Positions 54,802 through 64,000 of a DNA stretch of 64,000 nt are shown one piece after another. The notes under the pieces are model-generated. The model searched no databases and was not told where the DNA came from. It worked only from the letters and a program-made list of their open reading frames with translations. Source of the DNA: Ascarosepion bandense (taxonomy: Eukaryota > Mollusca > Cephalopoda > Sepiida > Sepiidae); NCBI GenBank assembly GCA_037127315.1, contig JBBBDQ010001293.1, positions 3,160,501 to 3,224,500 on the forward strand, given 5' to 3'. How positions within the stretch are numbered: position 1 is the first letter of the stretch; the number at the start of each line of letters is the position of its first letter. Made by a program: the position numbers and the translations under genes.

Positions 54802-55122
54802 GGGATGTGCATTGTGATGCAGGAGCTCGGAACGAGAAATCGGAGAACCAATTTCGAATTCCGCTTGAATACCTTGCATTCATTTAGGCGCAAATGCACT
54901 TGGGAAAGTTATTAATGAGCCTCTTCTCCCTCCAGCTATAGATGAAATAGCGGAACAAATTTTATTTTATCGACTTGGTTGGCAAGGAGTCTACCGCAGA
55001 ATGTAATGGCAAGAAACTGCGTAAAAATCCTTTACTTAGGTGTATCACGTATGGCACTTAACTGAGTGAATGTTACTTGTAAGTACCCTTGGGGAAAGTA
55101 TGAATCCACCTCTTTTCTCCCA
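54802..55122 (+). mobile_element. tRNA-like part of a 5S-tRNA composite SINE
   Basis: Head gatgtgcattgtgatgcagg, B-box region ccaatttcgaattccgcttg, body ggcgcaaatgcacttgggaa, ggcaagaaactgcg, tail gtgtatcacgtatggcactt. After the tail a second short body piece (tacccttggggaaagtatga) is added. It is separated from the 5S part by 66 nt. The word tgtg just after the 5S part hints that this spacer was inserted into an original tight junction. Confidence 0.88.
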
Positions 55123-55388
55123 TCTACCAGTAAAGCGTTTTCATCTCAAACAAGTTTCTTACAATCCTAAATTATTTTCTGTCTTTAAATAACCTTCATA
55201 ATGTGGATAAGCCGCAAAGACAAATCAATCAATGAAAAAAAAAACTGAATTAATTTAAAATTATTTTGATAAATTGCCATTATTTTAATGCAGAAGTCTT
55301 TGTCAAACATTTCATTTGTTTGATGTTTTCTTTGTTGGATAACAACCATTTACTTCAAGATGTTATCTTTTCACTGCTATGCTCTATC
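55123..55388. other. No gene recognised
   Basis: Spacer before the mariner-like element. Confidence 0.5.
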
Positions 55389-55390
55389 TA

Positions 55391-56049
55391 CAGAGTGGCC
55401 CTAAAAAAACTAACAGTGATGAAAGAAAAAATATTTTATTCAAAGTAATTGAAACCTTAAAACATACCATTTAAGAAACAATGATGGAATTTTCATTTTT
55501 TAAACATTACGTCCTGTAGATGGCGTCCTCCTGTACGAATGCATTCTTGAAATCTGCTGTTGAGATTCCTAATTGACCGCTGCAACATCTCAGCTGGGAT
55601 GCTGCGAATTTCATCCTGAATTCTCTGTTTTAACTCATCCAGAGTTCTTGGTCGAGTCGTGTACAATTTACTCTTGAGATAGCTCCATAAGAAAAAGTCA
55701 CAACAGGGGGCAACGGAACATTACCAAATCTTGAGTTAACACGGTTACCGAACAATTCTCGCACAGCCTCCAATGATTGCCGTGCATGTGCGATGTCGCC
55801 CCATCCTGTTGAAACACAGGTTCTTGAACGTGTGAAAAATTGTTCAATTCAGGTGTAACGAAGGATTGTAAAATCTCCTCGTAACGATTCGCAGTGACAG
55901 TGACTGAGAAAACATTTTTATGTCTAACGCACGCTGTTGCTCGTCCCGCTAATCCATGGTTTATTCGCGAGGCCAGTGTTTAGCTGTGCTGCCACTTGCT
56001 CATTTCTGCCAATACACTTAAAAAATTCCCGTTTTTGGGGGTCACCCTG
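55391..56049 (-). mobile_element. Internally deleted mariner/IS630-like element with TIRs
   Basis: Ends CAGAGTGGCCCTAAAAAAAC (left) and CAGGGTGACCCCCAAAAACG (complement of right) are flanked by TA on both sides (55389-55390, 56050-56051). The minus strand encodes, with one frameshift, VTVTANRYEEILQSFVTPEL, then PVFQQDGATSH with the second catalytic Asp of the DDE/D triad, then CDFFLWSYLKSKLYTTRPRT with the third, then LDELKQRIQDEIRSIPAEML and a C-terminus CIRTGGRHLQDVMFKK ending at about 55499. This is the Tc1/mariner/IS630 superfamily. The DNA-binding half and first Asp are deleted. Confidence 0.9.
55499..55936 (-). pseudogene. Transposase C-terminal half (mariner/IS630 type)
   Basis: Coding remnant inside the element at 55391-56049. 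The second Asp (QQDGA) lies near 55810 and the third (PCDFFLW) near 55695. A frameshift occurs between them and the usual SPDLT segment before CDFFLW appears lost. The protein product, if any, would lack the DNA-binding domain. Confidence 0.85.
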
Positions 56050-56051
56050 TA

Positions 56052-56756
56052 TATTCGGGATATATTAAGATGATTTTGACACTCTGTATCATAATTCATT
56101 TAATGAACAGGACTTCGTTAATTAGTTTTACTAGTTCTGAACTAACATCGCCTGAAGTACCAGAGTTCAAATAAAAGGTATGTATGTATATATTTGAATA
56201 TAGTTTACTTACATAAAAGGAAAAGTTCATTAAAACATTACATGACACTTTGAGCGATAGCGTATCAGCAAAAATAACAAGACCATTTGGAGCGGTTCGC
56301 CTGAAGTTGTCGGTACCAATCTGATCCTTCTGAAGTGAGTGTGTTTACTGATTTCGTGGCTGCTGACCTTGATTTTATTTATGCTTATTGGATCTAAACG
56401 GAAGTCTCTTGAAAACTAAAATAGAGCAGTCTGATTGGTTGGATATTCATCCATCTTTACAACTGGAATGGTTTTTAGAACTACACAGAAGATAATCAGG
56501 TTAACGGATTTAGTATAAAATACACGCTTTAATTAATAGCCGATCAAATGTCACAGAATGCCCAAGGAAATAATTTGTTTCTGGATTTTATATAATTTAA
56601 ATATTTTCATTTAAGTCTGAATTGCAGCATCTTTTAATAATTATTGTCATATACATTATATTAACTGGGTGTACGTGTTTCAGAATACATTCCCGTGTCT
56701 AAACATTGCAATGAATGCTTTCAAGTTTGGATATTCGAGAATCATAATAAAACAGT
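56052..56756. other. No gene recognised
   Basis: AT-rich sequence without recognised repeats. Confidence 0.45.
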
Positions 56757-56845
56757 TGTGCTATTCAGCGTGATTCGAACCTGCGTCAACTTTATATTTG
56801 CAAAAACGCATTTAAATTACGCGTGCTTTAGACCGCAGAGTTAGA
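56757..56845 (-). tRNA. Possible tRNA pseudogene (class II-like)
   Basis: The minus strand has gcggtctaaagcacgc (A-box/D-arm-like, compare GGTCTAAGGCGC of Leu tRNAs) and gcaggttcgaatcacgct (clear T-arm/B-box). The spacing would suit a long-variable-arm tRNA. The acceptor stem does not close and the anticodon arm is not convincing. A SINE head is an alternative. Confidence 0.3.
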
Positions 56846-59139
56846 AAAGACTTTACAGCAAAGAAAGACTCAGTTATCTTTTCAAAAAATTGAACTATTC
56901 TCGTTGCGATATTTAATTGATTTTTCCATGGGAATATTTGCTCTGAATTCTATCATGGCTGAACGTACTGAAGAACTTCTAACTAAAAGATAGTTTCCTC
57001 CTAAAGTAAATTCTTTATTAAGGCTTCCGAATACTCAGGCTTCTCGAAATCAATTACACGAAAATGTCTACGCAAACATGTGTTCAGTGAATATAATGTT
57101 TATAGTAATAAAGAATAATTTTGAATTAAAAATAAAATACATTTATTCCTTAGAAATTCTTACGCTTCGTATAAGTAACACGAAACAACACGTTTGTTAA
57201 AAAAGAATTGCAGCTCGAAAATATTTGACTTGATGGACATTTTGTAGGACACTTAAAAACAGCTGAAATTTTTATGTGTCCATCTACATATATTTTTAGA
57301 AATATTTTCACCATATAACGAGCCGCGGTTATCTTTCAGAAATATTTCATTGTAATCAAACAGAACATTTTCAATAAAAAATGTAAAATCTCGTAAATTA
57401 TTTTATGAAAAAAAGCACTCTGTTGTCAGGGATTCGAAGTGCCCCCATTAGACAAGTCTTATGATAAGGAACAACAAAGTGTAAGTCCACTGATCTATAC
57501 TGCAGTTTTAAAAGTTCAGATCAGATCTATTAAAAAGCGGAAGATGTTCCAATCTTACTTAGATTTTCGAACAAATACGCGCGTTTTCTCTGCTACAAAG
57601 GAATTTGATTTAATTCACACGTTGTCCCTAAAGTAATTACGTATTTTCACCGGTATGAATTGGGAGTCAACCAACAAAGGCCGAAACAATGATAAATAAC
57701 TGAGTTGAGAATTAGATTACCATCTCGTCTATCCGATAGTGTGTCGTTTATAGTGCATTTCAGAATTTAATTTGGAAAACCTTCAAAAAGAGAATGTGCG
57801 TTTATCATGAACTTTCGCTTAAGATCTGAATACAATCCTTTTTAAGATTATTTTAAGTTTGAATGACGATTTTTCATTTTTGCATCTAATTATTACAGGT
57901 GATGTATGAAATATTACACATGTGAAAAGACAAAAATGGCCAGTGGTTAGTATAAACTAGTGAAAACATCAAAATCAAGATGACATTTGCAACAAGACTT
58001 GCTTTCTGTCTGGTAATATATGAATAGTGTTGTGGTGAATATGGAATTAAAAGTAACTTTATTCTCTTCACTTTATTCTCTTCACTTTAACAATCCTTTG
58101 TGAAATTTAAATTTTGACCAACAAGAAAAAGTAATGACCCCGTACTGATGCCAAATTTCGCGATCAGACGTTAAATTAATTCTCTAACCAATGAAAGGAA
58201 GCAATTTGAAAAACTGAGAGAAAAGTTAATAAACCTATTTGAAAAAATGACCCGCTATAAAATAAAGAAAAAAGTCGAATTAGTTAGTCAGATGGAAGCA
58301 GAAATTAGAGACGCCACTACCAAGATGTGACAAAAAAAACTTCAAACCACTGACCCGGTCATAAGGTCCCGTCACACATAAGTTCTCCTACTTATCGGGT
58401 GCTATTTTTACTTCTTCTTTATCTTCACCATTATCGCAGTCAACAAAGAACAATAGCAGGAAGATACTTCAACTGACTCTTAAAGATTTACTCTGATAAG
58501 TACAGTTTTCCTTTAGTGCTTTACCTTTCTTTTCACTTTCTCGCCGGCCATAAAAAGCTTAAAACTAGAACTGCTACCTACAGCTACAAGCCTAGGATTC
58601 ACTTAACTACATACGTACATTTTCTCTTTGAACATTTAACTCCTACAATTGATATTATTTTCTTCTGTTAACAAAATTCTACTATAACATACAAACGAAA
58701 TACTTTTATTCTTTCAACCTTCAACCTTCTCACGATTCTTATAAAGATTAAGTTGCAGAGATTTCGGTTATGTTTAACACAAGGCCAATTTAATAAACAT
58801 TCAACTTTCTTCTTACTTCAGTGTAATCCATTACAAGCTCATGGGACACGAAAGGACCATCAGTTCAAACGTTTAAAGCTGGCAACGATTTACTTTAACG
58901 AAGTATTGATAAATAGAAAAATGTTATTTTACATTTGTGATCACACATATTGTAAAACAAATAAAAATATATGTTTCGGTTATGAGGTCCCATCAAATCC
59001 ATACAAATTAGATTTGGCACCTATAGATGGTAAAATATGTCGTTTATTAAGAGTTACTGGATCATTGTAAGAACCATCACAACAGGCGTTTATTGAAAGC
59101 AAAAAGGAAAATTGATCAGGTAAACGAAAAGATATATAA
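56846..59139. other. No gene recognised (2.3 kb)
   Basis: The longest stretch in which I can name nothing. It holds plus frames 57439-57636 (65 codons) and 58753-59070 (105 codons, MQRFRLCLTQGQFNKHSTFF...). The latter has a fairly ordinary composition (three Cys-His pairs) but no recognised motif and no clear splice sites. Either could be chance. Confidence 0.4.
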
Positions 59140-59335
59140 AAAGTGAGACATTAGTATTTGTCTATATTTCTGAGATGAGGTAGTATTTACAGTAATTACA
59201 TTATTCGGACTATTGTCGTCATCTTTGTTGCCATTTGTACGACGTTTGGGCCGTTGTACGCTTCGGCCTTTGTCAGCTGCTAGGAATTTCGAACCGAACC
59301 CTTTATTACAATCACTTGGGTATATCATTCTATAT
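59140..59335 (-). repeat. FAM-HH repeat tail, inverted
   Basis: The complement reads gattgtaataaagggttcgg, then CTGACAAAGGCCGAAGCGTA, CAACGGCCCAAACGTCGTAC (hairpin stem GGCCG/CGGCC perfect), then gacgacaatagtccgaataa and tactacctcatctcag. Confidence 0.82.
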
Positions 59336-59620
59336 AGACGTTAGTTAGTTCTTGTGACTTGACACAAGGAGTTGTAAGTTCAATACTAGGCTACAGCAGT
59401 GGTGAACAAGTAACTTACAGGGTTACAGGGAGATAACTTATGAGTCCATTTGAGGCATTACTAGGCAAGGAATAAGAATGATATACCACAATGATTGTAA
59501 TAAAGGGCTTGGTTCGAAATTTCTAGACCCTGAAGAAAACCGAAGCGTACAACAGCCGAAACGTCGTACAAATGGCAACAAAGATGAGGAAAAATGTAAA
59601 TACTGAAAAAGTGAGGAGCT
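59336..59620 (+). repeat. FAM-HH repeat, plus-strand unit
   Basis: The head gttgtaagttcaatactagg is B-box-like. Then ctacagcagtggtgaacaag, gattgtaataaagggcttgg, hairpin 59530-59569 (CTGAAGA then AAACCG...CAGCC-GAAACGTC), ending gatgaggaaaaatgtaaata. Faces the inverted tail at 59140-59335. Confidence 0.82.
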
Positions 59621-60879
59621 TTATTAAATGGGTGTTTTTTTCAGTAACGACACATTATGAAGTGTTCTTTACGGTGTTAGTTACTTCACAATTCTTCATA
59701 CAAACAAGCATTAGCACCGACATATTTCAATGTCTTTCGACCAAAGAATTATTATCCTTAAGAAATAAAGTAACAATTGAAAACAGTGAGCAAACTCTGG
59801 TGTTGCAACTGGCTGAGTCTTACTCATAAAATGAAGTGACATATAAAGTTCCTTTTGTTTTTTTTATTAATAAAAATATTCTTCACTTATTGATATGTTG
59901 ATGATTAACTTTCAAAGAGGAAATGTTATTTGACGCTTGGCAAATTGAATTGTTTCTCATTCATTCACTAAGAAAGACTACAGTTAGAAAAAAGTGCATA
60001 CATGAATTTAGCTGTAATTAAAAAAAAACAGTCAATATAGACGCAAAGATAACCATCAGAAGATTAACATCAGACGTAAAATATGAAAATGTCCTTAAAA
60101 GAAACCAAATTAGACTAAAAAATGGCTGCGTATGTTGAGAGACACCGCACATGCGCATTTACAACAGAGCTTGAATGTGCCTATTCACTTTAGCCCCAAA
60201 TAATTGCATGCAAAATTTATCGCTAGCACTTGATACCACCTCGTAAACATTGTTTTTTTCATTGTCGTTTTCCTCATCATCATTTTCAAGTAAGTGAGAT
60301 GGGGGCATTTTGCACTAAATTTGCACATGACCACTTCAGTTAATTAAGGCTAAGTTAAATCGCCTGCTTATGTTAAACGATGAAAAAACATTTCAACGAA
60401 GAAATGAAAAAAAAACATCGATGCATTACAGGCGCAATACATCTTCTTACCCTTTCTGCATGTGTGCCTATTTGTTTGCGTATGTGTGTGTTCATGTGGA
60501 TCACGAACTGTACCTAATCTCGGATTTCTTATAAAGCTTTCAGAGATGTTTTACGCCTCATCGCTTGAACCAGTTTTTGCTTTTTCTTATCTAATAACTA
60601 TGTATGAGTTCGAGAGTGTTTTTTGTTTTTTATATGCTTTTTCCTTTCAAGGTTTGGGTAATCATGTCTCTATATTATATTTAGCTGTAAGCCATGTATA
60701 TTCATTTTCTATATCTTCTAGTCCCTATCCTGTCATACAAGCTCGTTAGGTAGCTAATTCCGAGTATCCCAGTGCTTCCATTTTGTTTTAATTATATCAT
60801 GTGAGTGTTAAATTCATTAAAATCTTTTTGTTCTTTTTTTCTCTCAAGTTCCTAAAAATTTCTAATGTTCTGTTTATGG
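59621..60879. other. No gene recognised
   Basis: Frames 59572-59829 and 60462-60749 (95 codons) have no recognisable domains. The second is Phe/Ser/Tyr-rich. Confidence 0.45.
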
Positions 60880-60983
60880 TATGATCATCTTTCTGTAGAA
60901 CTACATCTCTGTTACAGTGTCTTTTCAGCTTGTTTTAGAAAATTGTCCTGCGTCCACTACTATATAGGAGAACTGAAAAGACG
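60880..60983 (-). mobile_element. RTE LINE fragment, inverted
   Basis: tttctgtagaactacatctc, agaaaattgtcctgcgtcca, ctactatataggagaactga: complement of the EMWFYRRML / CWTISS segment, as at 25760-25860. Directly followed by a SINE. Confidence 0.72.
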
Positions 60984-61295
60984 GTCAGTCAGTCAGTTAA
61001 GTGCCATACGTGATACACGCTTGGGCGATCATGTCTCGAAAGAGACATGACTGACTGGGCAGAAGATAATCCCGCAGTAGGTTACCATTGCTTTCTGCGG
61101 TAGACTGTTTGACGACCAAGGCTACAGAACCCAATCTGTCCTGCTATTTAACCCATAACTCGAAGGAAGAGACGGATTAATACCTTTCCCAAGGGTATTT
61201 ACGCGTAAGTGAATACAATGGATTCAACTGGAATTCGAACTCGGCTCCCCGGTTTCTCGTTCCGAGTCGATATCCACTGTACCACGACGCAGATG
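60984..61295 (-). mobile_element. tRNA-related SINE, near-complete
   Basis: The cleanest copy. On the minus strand: head catctgcgtcgtggtacagt, gatatcgactcggaacgaga, gagccgagttcgaattccag (B-box), acttacgcgtaaataccctt, gaacccaatctgtcctgcta in complement, tgcgggattatcttctgccc, palindrome catgtctctttcgagacatg, end gtatcacgtatggcacttaa then ctgactgactgac. About 310 bp, so this is the family's working length. Confidence 0.95.
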
Positions 61296-61334
61296 TTCTT
61301 ATTGATTGCTTCTGTCAGATTTTGGAAGGCATAC

Positions 61335-61905
61335 TTTAGATCGCTTTATTCTTCTTCTTCATGTACCGTGTATTTTCTGGACGTAGGCGATCATGGCTTT
61401 CACTTGGCTTTGTCTCTTATCGCTCTCAATATATTTCCTCTTGGTACCTCTCCCAAATACCACTCCGCTATCCATTTGCTCAAGCCTATCAATATGTCTT
61501 CCGCTGCTATCTCTCTGTATCATCTGTCTCTTCATAATGTTAAGTATTAATTTTCTTCTCGTTTGCATCCTCTCCATCACCTCATCGTTGCTAGCTGCTA
61601 AGTCCATGGTATCTTCAGCATCCACATTTCTGTGCCTCAAGCCTCTCCATTATCTTTGATGAGATCGTCCAACATTCACTTCTATACATAAGGACAGACA
61701 TAATGTAGCAATCCAGTACTCTTTCTTTTTTTTTTTTTTGTTGTTTCCAACAAGATTTTCCTGTCTCCCAGTACTATGCCTAGCTTTTGAAATGAGTCCT
61801 TGGCCATTACAATGCGTCTTCGGATCTCAACGTCGCATTTTCCGTCTTTTGTCAAAAAGCTTCCTAGCTATTTGAATTTTTTTACTTGATTTTTATTAAA
61901 AGAGA
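61335..61905 (-). mobile_element. RTE LINE 3' portion, inverted
   Basis: Starts with cttcttcttcatgtaccgtg (complement of the terminus). Then tggacgtaggcgatcatggc (MIAYV...), attctcttctcgtttgcatcc-like (RKLI), gtccaacattcacttctata, ccttggccattacaatgcgt (MAK), to gcttcctagctatttgaatt (FKYL region). A T-homopolymer interrupts near 61730. Confidence 0.9.
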
Positions 61906-62362
61906 AGTCGGTGAGGAATTAGTAAACATGTGTGAAAACATTTTAATTTATTCTCATGACACTTTCTCTTGTATTCCCCTCGTTTCTTTAAGAATGTGTA
62001 CAAAATACGTCTCTTCTACATTTTAAGGAAATAGGTGTAAACAGCTCTCTAATATTTCCTGTCTATTTACACTTACATTGTTCATGTCCTGACATCTATT
62101 CGTTATGTATACGATTCTCTTTTACGGTGTTTATCTTGCCTTCATCATATGTTTTAATCCACAAGTCCTCTTTCCTTCTTATGTATAACATATGTTTTAA
62201 CTCTCACTTTTAATATAATTATAAGATTGTTTTTTATTTTCTTGAAGCTTCCTTGTTAATCAGATGTTCACTCTATGAGATTCCCATTGTTCGGGATAAA
62301 ACTAAATTTCTTTCATTTCAAGAATATTTATCATCAGTGAGGAGAATGCTCGAAATTTTACT
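61906..62362. other. No gene recognised
   Basis: T-rich spacer. Confidence 0.5.
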
Positions 62363-62471
62363 GGCTCCCGGCCATATCGCGTTTAAACGTATGATCACGG
62401 AAACTTAGCAACGTCGAGCTTGATCAGTTCGCAGATTCGTAACTGCTTGAAAATACCAGGTGCTGTTAGCT
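62363..62471 (+). ncRNA. 5S rRNA-like pseudogene, front half of a composite SINE
   Basis: ggctcccggccatatcgcgt, gtatgatcacggaaacttag (5S: GTCTGATCTCGGAAGCTAAG), caacgtcgagcttgatcagt, gcagattcgtaactgcttga, aaataccaggtgctgttagc. It is collinear with 5S rRNA along the full 5S length and is the least diverged of the three. Confidence 0.88.
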
Positions 62472-62473
62472 CG

Positions 62474-62645
62474 GATGTGCACGGAGTCTAACTGAATAAT
62501 GACGTAGAATTTTTAATCGGGGATCAGAGTTTCTATTTTTGTTGAATTCGTTATATATCTTTATCCGCAAATAACCTTGAAAACCGTAAGAAGCCACATC
62601 TTCTCCCTATCTATAGATTAATTAGTAAGAATTTTATCACTAAAA
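62474..62645 (+). mobile_element. tRNA-like part of a 5S-tRNA composite SINE
   Basis: Starts gatgtgcacggagtct two bases after the 5S part. The B-box region is eroded (atcggggatcagagtttcta), then ttgttgaattcgttatatat, atccgcaaataaccttgaaa, a body ending ctatagattaattag. Tail missing. Confidence 0.7.
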
Positions 62646-63659
62646 AAACAATAGTATTTGAAAGAAAATTGGTTACAAAAAATTTATATATCGGTATAAA
62701 ATAAACCATAGAGGCTCAACACAACCAACCACACAACCATTCAACATTTAATTTAGGAAGTACGATACTGAAGAGTAGTTCAGTATACTTAAATGCAAGC
62801 GAGATAAATTCTATTGAAAAACATGTGGGTCACCTTGAATAAAGGCTTAGAGCTAACATCTTTTGGAGACAACATCCAACTAAATTACTGCTCTATGGAT
62901 ATTTGATATTTCTACGAGCTTACAAGAAGGCAGAATGCATTTTTCTGGGCACAAAGCAAGAACTCGCGAGTGATTTACCTCGCTGGTCGCTTAGCGCTGG
63001 CACAAGACGGTTTTTTCATTGCCATTAAGCAACCATCTGATGACAGGGTGCTACACTCACGAACTTGCAGGATCACGATGCTTGGCGTGAATGACTCAGG
63101 AATTCCCTAGTTTGCTCGACCGAATAAATATATAAGATGATCATCATTGTAAAAAAGAATTGTTACAATTTTTTTTTGGTAGATGCTAAAAGAAAACAAT
63201 AACCACGTTATAGATTTGATGTTGTATGATATAGCATATTTTGGTAAAGTTTTCAGTTTTACTGTTTGCGGCCATGAAACTTAACCATAACTTAAATATC
63301 TTTGTGCTAGAGTGTATTCAAATTTAGACAATTTTTGTTTCAGTAAAAAATTTCAGTTAAAAATATATTAAGTAACAGATTTTCTTATTGCTTATGTAAT
63401 GCTTATTTAAACAAATTTCGGCTCTCATTCTGTACTTTGTGTTACAGAAGATGATCGTTAATGACTAACAAACAGTCGATGGCTGGACGAGCACAAGACC
63501 ACAAGCCTCATTTAATGGTGAAATAGAAGCTCTTTAGCCTCATCTATCTAAAGATGATGTCTTGATAAAAAATCCCCAGTATCTTGGGTATTCGCCAGTA
63601 TATATCGGCATAAACAATCTCAAATTTAATGAAATTAATGAAAATAAACATCGTCCTGG
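62646..63659. other. No gene recognised
   Basis: Unique-looking DNA. The 98-codon minus frame 63544-63840 runs partly through a FAM3 copy and is not a gene. Confidence 0.45.
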
Positions 63660-63795
63660 TTATGTCGATGAACCATATCCAGTAAGAAGGCGTCTGACCG
63701 AGAGTTTTTTGGCGAGTCGAACCACCTCTTAATTGCTGATATGCCCAGGTCCACCCTGGAGAGTTAGCCCTCAACCTTTGATCAAATTTGCGTAA
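63660..63795 (+). repeat. FAM3 fragment
   Basis: agaaggcgtctgaccgagag, cgaaccacctcttaattgct, gcccaggtccaccctggaga. The later FAM3 part is replaced by a LINE-J copy. Confidence 0.72.
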
Positions 63796-63796
63796 C

Positions 63797-64000
63797 TGTG
63801 TCGGACCAGGATATTTTTCTCGCCTGAGTCCATCTTGCACATTTACAAATAAACTACCCGAATGTGTATTGAATACTGTTGTTATATTTGGTCAGGCACC
63901 CATACTATATATTTCTGGGTTGTCTATATGTTCAAAGAAGAATCTGCAATGTGATCGGTCCCGGCCTAGCAGCTCGACTCCCACTACTTTCTCACCGACG
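63797..64000 (+). mobile_element. LINE-J, cut by the window edge
   Basis: ctgtgtcggaccaggatatt then RT C-terminal words MCIEYCCYIWSGTH and, in another frame, CNVIGPGLAARLPLLSHRR. Parallel to 45565-45785. The 3' end lies outside the window. Confidence 0.85.

Noticed and set aside
56757..56845. Functional tRNA-Leu gene
   Set aside because: The T-arm is good but the acceptor stem and anticodon arm do not form; kept only as a low-confidence pseudogene.

Overview
The window reads as repeat-saturated, AT-rich animal DNA with no recognisable host gene. The tRNA-related SINE with a long unique tail, the abundant 5'-truncated RTE LINEs, and long (TA)n, (AAT)n and (GAA)n tracts look most like a mollusc, probably a cephalopod of octopus type. 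That assignment is inference from remembered family resemblance; no search was run. No intact cellular gene, rRNA unit or CRISPR array was found. The longest open frame (254 codons, 46717-47481) is the C-terminal end of an RTE reverse transcriptase.

Layout. 0.6-3.7 kb: a decayed R2-like LINE with reverse transcriptase, a YMDD box and a CCHC finger. 7.8-9.2 kb: a hAT-type short element nested in an RTE fragment, then an inverted LINE end. 9.4-13.2 kb: SINE pieces, and a recurring repeat here called family 3 (FAM3) that carries a 29-bp minisatellite and has been invaded by an RTE end. 13.5-14.3 kb: a mariner fragment beside a five-unit tandem repeat. 16-20 kb: SINEs, one with its tail tandemly amplified. 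22-24 kb: another FAM3 copy, a LINE end and a deleted mariner/IS630-like element. 24.6-27.5 kb: RTE pieces in opposing orientations. 28.8-30.1 kb: a Penelope-like RT relic and a large hairpin. 32-35.5 kb: LINE and SINE relics and a cluster of repeats with a conserved hammerhead-like hairpin (here FAM-HH). 38.6-42.6 kb: a pair of oppositely oriented minisatellites and LINE ends. 43.7, 54.6 and 62.4 kb: three fused 5S rRNA-like plus tRNA-like SINEs. 45.5-47.5 kb: the best preserved LINE ends and a 36-bp-arm hairpin. 55.4-56.0 kb: a second deleted mariner-like element with terminal inverted repeats and TA flanks. 59-61.9 kb: another FAM-HH inverted unit, a near-complete SINE and an RTE end. A LINE runs off the right edge.

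Two LINE lineages dominate. 'RTE' denotes a BovB/RTE-like family whose copies usually end in GAAGAAG followed by a simple repeat. 'LINE-J' denotes an APE-type LINE of the CR1/Jockey/L2 group (clade not settled) whose 3' end carries a conserved block reading roughly gcatcagtggc...cttgcttggggtga. These elements do not work together as a pathway. The window is a record of serial retrotransposition, nested insertion, deletion of DNA transposons and tandem amplification. The most promising undescribed material is the 5S-tRNA composite SINE and the hammerhead-like hairpin shared by several otherwise unrelated repeats.
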